From Flavobacterium sp. UGB4466 (GTDB lineage Bacteria > Bacteroidota > Bacteroidia > Flavobacteriales > Flavobacteriaceae), in assembly GCF_903469665.1 (NCBI RefSeq), contig NZ_CAGKLC010000022.1:1-48613 (forward strand): 48,613 nucleotides of DNA, given 5' to 3'. Of the stretch, positions 43,036-48,613 are shown piece by piece. The notes beneath the pieces were generated by a model. The model saw only the letters and a program-made list of their open reading frames with translations, had not been told where the DNA came from and ran no database searches. Numbering within the stretch: position 1 is the first letter of the stretch; the number at the start of each line of letters is the position of its first letter. The position numbers and the translations under genes are program-made.

Positions 43036-43171
43036 TGCCACGGCCCGAGCGATAGCGACCGGACGAAGTAATTCACGAATTATGTTTTTTAAATCTGTGC
43101 GTTTATTTATTCGAATTCATTCAAATAATATCAGATAAAGCATGTAAAAGAATAATTCGTGAATTCGTGGC
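43036..43171 (+). repeat. Right half of nested inverted repeat around the dioxygenase gene
   Basis: Reverse complement of the left half: inner arm 43036-43082 (47 bp, perfect) begins 12 bases after the dioxygenase stop codon, outer arm 43142-43171 ends 23 bases before the Ada Zn gene. Between the arms are 59 bases without similarity to the left side. Like the left half it can fold locally (AATTCACGAAT with ATTCGTGAATT). Confidence 0.95.
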
Positions 43172-43194
43172 TAAAAAACAAAACACAAAACAAT

Positions 43195-43440
43195 ATGCTT
43201 AAACATAACAAAATTCAAGATTCAGATCTTCGAAATAAAATTAAAAAAGGCGAAATTTGCTTTGGTGGCAACCAAAAACTAAAAATCTATGGAACGCTAA
43301 AATGCAAATCCGGAAAAAGAATGAAACGCGAAAACAGGGTTTTCTTTTCAACCGAGGACGAAGCCGTAGAAAACAATTTTCGACCTTGTGGACATTGCAT
43401 GAAAACCGAATATCAAAACTGGAAAAATGGACTTATTTAA
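43195..43440 (+). CDS. Stand-alone Ada metal-binding domain protein
   Basis: 81 aa from the ATG at 43195; an upstream in-frame start would lie inside the repeat. It matches the Ada zinc domain: KLKIYGTLKCKSGKRMKREN and NFRPCGHC. Cysteines are at 22, 37, 65 and 68; Cys65-x2-Cys68 has the Ada spacing, but the Cys38-x3-Cys42 pair of E. coli Ada (Cys38 being the methylphosphotriester acceptor) is reduced to one Cys. It could still bind Zn with Cys22, but methyl transfer is uncertain. Overlaps alkB by 14 bp. Confidence 0.85.
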   Translation: MLKHNKIQDSDLRNKIKKGEICFGGNQKLKIYGTLKCKSGKRMKRENRVFFSTEDEAVENNFRPCGHCMKTEYQNWKNGLI

Positions 43441-44035
43441 TCCGCATACAGACGAAACAACGAATCTGCTTCCTAAAGACGGAACGGTTAATTATTATGG
43501 AAAATTGTTTTCGAGAGAAGACTCCAATCATTATCTGGAGGTTCTTTTAAATACTATTGAATGGAAAAATGATGAGGCTGTTATCTTTGGTAAATTGATT
43601 TTAACCAAACGAAAAGTGGCCTGGTATGGTGATTCAGGTTTTGAATACACGTATTCCAATACCACCAAAAAAGCGCTTGCATGGACTCCGGAATTACTAG
43701 TACTAAAAGCGGTGATGGAAGAAAAAACGGGAGAGACCTTTAATTCCTGTTTGCTCAATTTATATCATTCCGGTGAGGAAGGAATGGCCTGGCACAGTGA
43801 TGCTGAAAAAGATTTAAAAAAGAACGGTGCCATTGCCTCGGTAAGCTTTGGCGCTGAACGAAAATTTGCCTTTAAACACAAGGAAACCAAAGAAACTGTT
43901 TCTTTAATTTTAGAACACGGAAGTTTACTGGTTATGAAAGATGCTACCCAAACGAATTGGCTGCATCGTTTACCTCCCACAAAAACGACTTCAAAACCCA
44001 GAGTAAATCTGACGTTCAGAACTATTGTAACTTAA
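43427..44035 (+). CDS. alkB: AlkB-family alpha-ketoglutarate-dependent DNA dealkylase
   Basis: 202 aa, close in length to ALKBH2/3. Iron ligands are His123 and Asp125 (WHSD) with His180 (WLHRLP); 2-oxoglutarate contacts are in NLY (111-113) and the Arg pair in PRVNLTFR (Arg192, Arg198). It removes methyl groups such as 1-methyladenine and 3-methylcytosine oxidatively. Overlapping the Ada zinc gene by 14 bp, it is coupled to it. Confidence 0.96.
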   Translation: MDLFNPHTDETTNLLPKDGTVNYYGKLFSREDSNHYLEVLLNTIEWKNDEAVIFGKLILTKRKVAWYGDSGFEYTYSNTTKKALAWTPELLVLKAVMEEKTGETFNSCLLNLYHSGEEGMAWHSDAEKDLKKNGAIASVSFGAERKFAFKHKETKETVSLILEHGSLLVMKDATQTNWLHRLPPTKTTSKPRVNLTFRTIVT

Positions 44036-44052
44036 CAGTACATTCTCACTTC

Positions 44053-44373
44053 TCACTTTTTCTTAAAAGCTACATTTTGATAAGAAAGAATCAAAGCGTC
44101 TTCAAACATTTCCGGTCTTGCTTTTGAAAGCTCTACAACGGTCCAGCCTTGTTTACCCCACTTATTGGGAACCGGATAAAAAATCAATTCACTTGAAGCG
44201 CAAAAAACGGACTGATCGATTTCGTTCAATTTTAAAACGGCTGTATTGTTCTTTTCTTCAAAAGTGGCAAATATTTTTTTGTTGATTCGAAAAGAAGTTT
44301 TCTCAAAATGAGGCTCTTCTGTGGCGTCCGGAAATGACAGCGCAAGGGTTCTGAATGTTTCAATTGTGACCAT
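44053..44373 (-). CDS. MmcQ/YjbR-family DNA-binding protein
   Basis: 106 aa, double-wing fold. Conserved segments are FPDATEEPHFEKTSFRINKKIFATF and KWGKQGWTVVELSKARPEMFEDAL. YjbR-type proteins are thought to bind DNA but their role is not known. It converges on alkB with 17 bp between stops, so it may belong to its own unit with the next gene upstream (53 bp). Confidence 0.92.
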   Translation of the reverse strand: MVTIETFRTLALSFPDATEEPHFEKTSFRINKKIFATFEEKNNTAVLKLNEIDQSVFCASSELIFYPVPNKWGKQGWTVVELSKARPEMFEDALILSYQNVAFKKK

Positions 44374-44426
44374 ATTTCACTCTTTTTTTAAAATACTATT
44401 GCTCAAAATTGGTAAAGTCTTGCCTC

Positions 44427-45182
44427 TTACCACCCCTGATTCAGTCCGTTTTTAAGAACCTCTTTGTATTTATCTGTATCAAAAGTATATAAGTTTGGGG
44501 CTTTGTGCGCCACATTGCTTTTCTTTTCGTCCAGTTTATTCAGAATTCCGATATTGGTAATTTTACGCAGAAAGTTTCGTCTGTCTAATTTTCGATCCAA
44601 AATCGTTTCATACAGCTTTTGCAGCTGTGGAATTGTAAATTTTTCGGGCAACAGATTGTAACCCACCGGCATTAAATTCAACTCGATTCTAAGAGTATTC
44701 AGGGCTTTATCCAGAATTTCTCTATGATCCAGGATAAGTTCGGGAACTTCTTTATGATCGATCCATTCTATAATCTCCTGACTGTTTTCTTTTTGCGGAA
44801 CTGCTTTTAAAAAATCGATTAAGGCATAATACCCAATGGTTATAAAACGCTGAGTAAACCATTTTCCATCTTCTCTGGAAATATCATAGTGATCCAGTAC
44901 GGCATTCCCAAAATCCAGATCGTTTCGTTTGACGCGGCCAAAAGTAGCAAACTGTCTTAAAAAAATCCCCTGCATTCCGGTACGTTCCTTTAAAACGGTC
45001 ACGGCTGCGGTGTCAATATCTTCTTCAATGGGTATAAATCCTCCGGGCAAGGACCATTTTTCATCAAATGGAGTTTTAATGAGTAAAACTTTTAGCTGAT
45101 TGTCATGAAATCCAAAAATGACACAGTCAATTGAAAGTCCGGGCTGGTAATTTTCGCTATTTTCTATTATCTTTTTTGGCAT
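44427..45182 (-). CDS. NrtR-like Nudix-domain transcriptional regulator
   Basis: 251 aa. Residues about 15-150 are a Nudix domain, but the catalytic box is degenerate: after GGFIPIEEDI the REUxEE core reads TVLKER, lacking the metal-binding Glu pattern. The C-terminus is a winged helix (FTIPQLQKLYETILDRKLDRRNF). This domain pair defines NrtR-type regulators, in Bacteroidota including sugar-responsive AraR-like proteins. It is probably a ligand-sensing repressor with no hydrolase activity. Ligand unknown. Confidence 0.9.
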   Translation of the reverse strand: MPKKIIENSENYQPGLSIDCVIFGFHDNQLKVLLIKTPFDEKWSLPGGFIPIEEDIDTAAVTVLKERTGMQGIFLRQFATFGRVKRNDLDFGNAVLDHYDISREDGKWFTQRFITIGYYALIDFLKAVPQKENSQEIIEWIDHKEVPELILDHREILDKALNTLRIELNLMPVGYNLLPEKFTIPQLQKLYETILDRKLDRRNFLRKITNIGILNKLDEKKSNVAHKAPNLYTFDTDKYKEVLKNGLNQGW

Positions 45183-45486
45183 TTAACGTTTCTTAAATCA
45201 GCATGCTGTTCTTTAATATACCTGCAATTTAATGCATTTTTATAAATCCGGAACATTTTTGCAAAAATGAGCTTCTGTTTTGATAAGAATTCTTTAAAAA
45301 AACTCCCAGGTTAACTATCACAATTTTTACTTAAAATGAAAATCGAATTAAAAAAATAATTACATTGCGTCATAATAACACATTTAAAAAACGTTTTGTT
45401 ATTTTCACAACAAAAACACACTGTAAATCAGCATACTATTTACCGTTTTTAATCCAACAGGAACGCAGAACTTTAATGCAGGAGAT
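45183..45486. other. AT-rich gap between divergent genes
   Basis: 304 bases separating the minus-strand Nudix regulator and the small plus-strand gene. I see no repeat, riboswitch or clear TAnnTTTG box. An AAAACGTTTTG palindrome at about 45389-45399 is the only dyad of note and could be an operator for the adjacent regulator, but a single site does not prove it. Confidence 0.4.
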
Positions 45487-45744
45487 ATGATTACCAATCC
45501 GTTAAAAGACATCAATAAAAAAATAAGAAATAAAATCTGGACTTCTTTCGGGTTTGTTTCTAAGACTTATCTTCTTGAAGCTTCTTTAAAATATAGTGAA
45601 GAGCAGGAAAGAATTTTTAACGAAATGATTGTTGAAACGGAATCCAAAGATAAAAAAGCAAAAAGCGAAGCTTATGACAAGGCGTTATATGCTTCTTACA
45701 AAGGAATTGGCGCCATGGATTTTATCAACACTGTTTTAAAATAA
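45487..45744 (+). CDS. Small hypothetical protein
   Basis: 85 aa, charged and mostly helical, no signal peptide or membrane segment (NKIWTSFGFVSKTYLLEASLKYSEEQE, ending in FINTVLK). I do not recognise the family. A GGAG lies only two bases before the ATG, too near for a normal Shine-Dalgarno. Isolated on both sides by about 300-bp gaps. Codon use looks normal, so it is probably real. Confidence 0.65.
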   Translation: MITNPLKDINKKIRNKIWTSFGFVSKTYLLEASLKYSEEQERIFNEMIVETESKDKKAKSEAYDKALYASYKGIGAMDFINTVLK

Positions 45745-46060
45745 TTCTCCTTCAATTATTTGACTATTTAAGTTCAATACAAAAGTTTCCTTTATTTTAT
45801 TCTTCGCAATAAAAACGAGGTGGTTTATCCCTTAATTTCTCTTATTACTTTTGGAATTCATTTTCCTAATTTCCTTAATTCTTTCAGACCTTTTTTAAAT
45901 TATTTAAGGTGATATTTCTTCAAAATCAAATAATAAATTTATTTATTGTAAGAAAACTGAACTTATCCTAATAATACATTCGGTCCCTTTAGATATAGAC
46001 AAAAAGCTATATTTTTGTTATAAACCGAAGATTTTACCTACTTCATTTAAAAGCCTTATT
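45745..46060 (+). promoter_or_regulatory. Gap with promoter of the transglutaminase-like gene
   Basis: 316 bases, AT-rich with runs such as CTTAATTTCTC and TTTCCTAATTTCCTTAATTC. A -7 box TATTTTTG lies at 46010-46017, 43 bases upstream of the next start. No hairpin or terminator was found after the 85-aa gene. Confidence 0.45.
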
Positions 46061-48082
46061 ATGGAACAAGATATCCAGTCAGAAATTTACAAAATTCAAA
46101 AGCCTGAACCGTGGGCAAGTGACCTTAATGACAACCAGCTTATAGATTATATCAAAGAATCTGAATTCTCTCAAAAACAAGCAGACGAGGGACGTGACTA
46201 TTGTTATTTTTTAGATAAAATTTATTATACCAATGATAACGAAAGCAGCGAATATGCTTGTGTGGCCTATACTTTAAATGAGCCTGCCAATTTGGAGAAA
46301 GCTTCTGCTGTGGATGTTGTGTTGGAAGAAAGTGAAACTTATGTGATACACCGAATCAGTGTTTTAAGAGACGGTGTTTTAGTAGACAAAATTCCCGATA
46401 CTAAAGTTAAAATACTGGACAGCGAAAATCAAAGTGGTGGCGGTGTTTTAAGCAGTAACAAAAAGATTAATATTACGATAAAGGATCTTCGGTTGTATGA
46501 TATTTTGATTATGGAAGATTCCAGAATTAAAATATTTACCGAGCGTGATTTTCTACGCAAAGAATTCTCCAGATATGTTTGGGTAGGTCCTGACAGTTAC
46601 TGGGCGTATGGAAAGTACAAATTCACTTTTATCAACGATCGCGAAAAGGCAGTTGCTTACAAAAAATCGTTCTTTAGAGATGAAGACGGAAATGTACTGG
46701 AACCACAGACAGCTTATTTGCAAAAGGGGGAAAAATATGTAAGAGAAGAAGAGAATTACATCAATTTTGTAGATTCAAACCGTGAGGTTTCTTCGTTTAT
46801 AGATTTTGCCACGGCTGCCGACTGGAAAGAATTATCCAATTACATCTCTCCTATTTATGAGACTATTTTCGAAAAATCTTCTTTAGCAGAATTTGCTCCG
46901 GAACTGGTTGAAAAACTGGACAAAATAGGTTCTAAAGACGATCAGTTGCAATTTGCTATAGAATATGTTCAAAACCATATCAATTATATTTACAATGCCG
47001 ATGAAATGAATGGCCACAAGCCACAGGAGCCTGCTGTAACGTTTACTAACAAACAAGGCGACTGCAAGGCTAAATCGGTTTTACTAAAAGTTATTTTAGA
47101 TTATATTGGTATTGATTCTTCGATTATTCTGGTCAATTTCGGTACTGATTTTTATATCAAGCATTACTTACCGTCGTTACTGACTTTTAATCACGTAATT
47201 GTAAAGATCAATTACAAGGGTGAAAGCTACTTTGTTGATGCCACATTGCGTGATGAATTTGGACTGATTGAAAATCGTGGTTTTATTTTCTTCCTGCATT
47301 ATCTGGAAGTGAAACCTAATTTGGAATTACAACATAAACCTCCTCATCGTTTCCCTTATTATGCACTTGATGAAAAATCAGAGCTTGTTGCCGAGAACAA
47401 TGTTGGTAAACTGAAACTAACGACCGTATACAAAGGAAATCGTGCCAACAGCATGCGCAGGTATTTCAAAAACACTAATAAAAGAGAGATCATTGACAGC
47501 TGGAACAATTTCTTTTTTTATACCTTAAATTATACGAATGACAGAAACGGAACTGATCTTCGAAAGATTTTTAAAGATGCCGTAATCGAAATTGTCAGTG
47601 ATGATAAAAAACTGAATGAATTTAAAATTGAATATCAGACTACTATTGAAAACCCTTATTTCTCAGACGGGAAAAACAATCGTTTCCTGATGTATTTTGA
47701 CTCCAATATTGTGAAAAACAGAGCAAGGGATTTTATGCATAAAGACATCTCTTTCTGGCACAATTTTGACAATGAGCGATATGAAATCACTCTTGTAACG
47801 GATCAAAAAATTGATGTTAGCGAGAAGTTTACGATACAGGAAAGTACGATCAACAATGCTTACTTTGATTATGTGAGCCGTAAAAAGATCAACAAAAACG
47901 GAGGAACTATTTACATCGACTATAAACCACTGATTAACTTAGAAATTCCTGAAAAAGATTTTGAAGATTTCAGGGAGGCCCATAACGAGGTAGCCGACAG
48001 TAATTTTGGAATTGGGGTAGATATTATAGAAGATGGTTTATTGAACAAGCTGAAATTCAATTTCAAAAAATTAGTAAAATAA
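46061..48082 (+). CDS. Transglutaminase-like protein with DUF3857-type N-terminus
   Basis: 673 aa. The N-terminal half is beta-rich and resembles DUF3857 (ETYVIHRISVLRDGVLVDK, KDLRLYDILIMEDS). A transglutaminase-like core follows at about 295-400, with triad Cys335 (KQGDCKAKS), His378 (FNHVIVKI) and Asp393 (YFVDATLRDE). The remainder is beta-rich. Most DUF3857-transglutaminase proteins of Bacteroidota are exported, but this one starts MEQDIQSEIYKIQ without any signal peptide, so it appears cytoplasmic. It may act as peptidase or cross-linker; substrate unknown. Confidence 0.85.
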   Translation: MEQDIQSEIYKIQKPEPWASDLNDNQLIDYIKESEFSQKQADEGRDYCYFLDKIYYTNDNESSEYACVAYTLNEPANLEKASAVDVVLEESETYVIHRISVLRDGVLVDKIPDTKVKILDSENQSGGGVLSSNKKINITIKDLRLYDILIMEDSRIKIFTERDFLRKEFSRYVWVGPDSYWAYGKYKFTFINDREKAVAYKKSFFRDEDGNVLEPQTAYLQKGEKYVREEENYINFVDSNREVSSFIDFATAADWKELSNYISPIYETIFEKSSLAEFAPELVEKLDKIGSKDDQLQFAIEYVQNHINYIYNADEMNGHKPQEPAVTFTNKQGDCKAKSVLLKVILDYIGIDSSIILVNFGTDFYIKHYLPSLLTFNHVIVKINYKGESYFVDATLRDEFGLIENRGFIFFLHYLEVKPNLELQHKPPHRFPYYALDEKSELVAENNVGKLKLTTVYKGNRANSMRRYFKNTNKREIIDSWNNFFFYTLNYTNDRNGTDLRKIFKDAVIEIVSDDKKLNEFKIEYQTTIENPYFSDGKNNRFLMYFDSNIVKNRARDFMHKDISFWHNFDNERYEITLVTDQKIDVSEKFTIQESTINNAYFDYVSRKKINKNGGTIYIDYKPLINLEIPEKDFEDFREAHNEVADSNFGIGVDIIEDGLLNKLKFNFKKLVK

Positions 48083-48088
48083 TCATAC

Positions 48089-48261
48089 AAAAGGAGGTTA
48101 ATTATAGCCTACTGTCTCAACACAAATTACACGAATTTGCACAAATTTTAATCTGTTAACCTTGTTTGTGAAATTAATTCCACAAACAAATTAGTGATAA
48201 TTCGTGCAATTCGTGTTATTTTTTATACTTGTGTCGACACGGTAAGCTGTAATCTATGTTT
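48089..48261 (+). repeat. Direct repeat copy 1 with internal palindrome
   Basis: From 48119 to 48261 this copy matches 48471-48613 with the same length and only a few base changes; the preceding AAGGAGG block matches with a 3-base shift. Internally ACACGAATTTGCAC-type words pair with GTGATAATTCGTG-type words (20 of 24 positions), followed by a GTGTCGACAC palindrome at 48231-48240. No coding frame. Confidence 0.95.
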
Positions 48262-48286
48262 TGATGATTGGAATGCTCAAATTTTA

Positions 48287-48427
48287 AACACATAGAAACA
48301 TAGATTTCTATTGCTAAAAGAGGATGCAAAAAAGAAATAAATTTCTTTCATCCCGATACATCGGGACGTTTTATTTAAAGTGAAACGCCTTTTTTAGGGA
48401 TGCAACACCTATGTTACTATGTGTTAA
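48287..48427 (+). repeat. ACACATAG word palindrome between the direct repeats
   Basis: AACACATAGAAACATAG (about 48287-48303) pairs with CTATGTTACTATGTGTT (48411-48427) at 16 of 17 positions. Inside is a second hairpin, TCCCGATACATCGGGA (48351-48366). So a different word palindrome is nested between the copies of the direct repeat. Confidence 0.85.
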
Positions 48428-48443
48428 AATAAATGACACCAAA

Positions 48444-48613
48444 AAAAGGAGGAATTGTAGACCATATCTAAACACAAATTACACGAATTTGCACAAATTT
48501 TAATACGTTAACCTTGTTTGTGAAATTAATTACACCAACAAATTAGTGATAATTCGTGCAATTCGTGTTATTTTTTATACTTGTGTCGACACGGTAAGCT
48601 GTAATCTATGTTT
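48444..48613 (+). repeat. Direct repeat copy 2, cut by the window end
   Basis: Second copy of the element at 48089-48261, starting with AAGGAGG and running to the last base of the window. The two copies lie 352 bases apart (start to start of the matching core). The next palindrome (CTATGTTT) seems to begin again at the edge, so the array may continue to the right. Confidence 0.92.

Noticed and set aside
42238..43082. Insertion sequence with terminal inverted repeats
   Set aside because: The enclosed gene is a dioxygenase, there is no transposase and I saw no target-site duplication at the outer ends. A passive cassette or paired hairpins are kept as alternatives.
45480..45484. Shine-Dalgarno for the 85-aa gene
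   Set aside because: Spacing to the ATG is two bases and the phylum rarely uses Shine-Dalgarno sequences.

Overview
The window looks like chromosome of a Flavobacterium or a close relative (Bacteroidota). The evidence is low GC, almost no Shine-Dalgarno sequences, repeated promoter -7 boxes of the Bacteroidota type TAnnTTTG, many TAN-rich lipoprotein and signal peptides, and family content such as a TPP-riboswitch-controlled TonB-dependent receptor, a NadR-like kinase fused to DUF4301, and DUF3127. I saw no rRNA or tRNA gene, no CRISPR array, no transposase and no prophage.

Layout. 1-1094 is gene-free and looks eroded. Then: a LacI-type regulator (minus); two Tat-exported ferritin-like proteins; the ribosomal run rplM-rpsI-rpsB-tsf; an M3 peptidase (minus); yhhQ-tag; a complete TPP-riboswitch-led thiamin operon thiS-thiC-thiE-like-thiD-thiE-thiG-thiH-thiF (10.9-18.1 kb); aat, DUF3127 and a flavin reductase (minus); an orphan histidine kinase; HIT and greA (minus); a Rieske-like lipoprotein; a second TPP riboswitch on the minus strand driving a TonB-dependent receptor, with arfB, a NadR-like kinase-DUF4301 fusion, pnuC and a GGGP-synthase gene upstream on the same strand; a Crp/Fnr regulator next to a small membrane protein and a group III truncated hemoglobin; a phosphopantetheinyl transferase; ahcY; a patatin-barrel protein; three secreted proteins of unknown role; an SMR pump and a GNAT enzyme; an alkylation-repair cluster (AraC-MGMT, PF09859-type dioxygenase, stand-alone Ada Zn domain, AlkB); YjbR and NrtR-like genes; a small unknown; and a transglutaminase-like protein.

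How the genes work together. The thi operon covers both branches of thiamin synthesis (ThiC/ThiD for the pyrimidine, ThiS/F/G/H for the thiazole, ThiE for coupling). The second TPP riboswitch points to vitamin uptake by the TonB receptor, and the nearby PnuC and kinase may belong to the same salvage route. The 41.3-44.0 kb cluster brings together direct reversal and oxidative dealkylation of DNA.

The most unusual features are in the gaps. (1) The thiS leader contains two mutually exclusive helices that link the TPP aptamer to the thiS start codon, so the switch mechanism can be read from the sequence. (2) Many intergenic gaps hold a long hairpin built from a short tandem word plus its reverse complement, and the word differs from gap to gap. 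One word lies inside the signal-peptide region of the TonB receptor. A nested pair of inverted arms (30 and 47 bp) encloses the dioxygenase gene inside the alkylation cluster. (3) A hairpin with a large two-sided internal loop sits upstream of ahcY and looks like a structured RNA.
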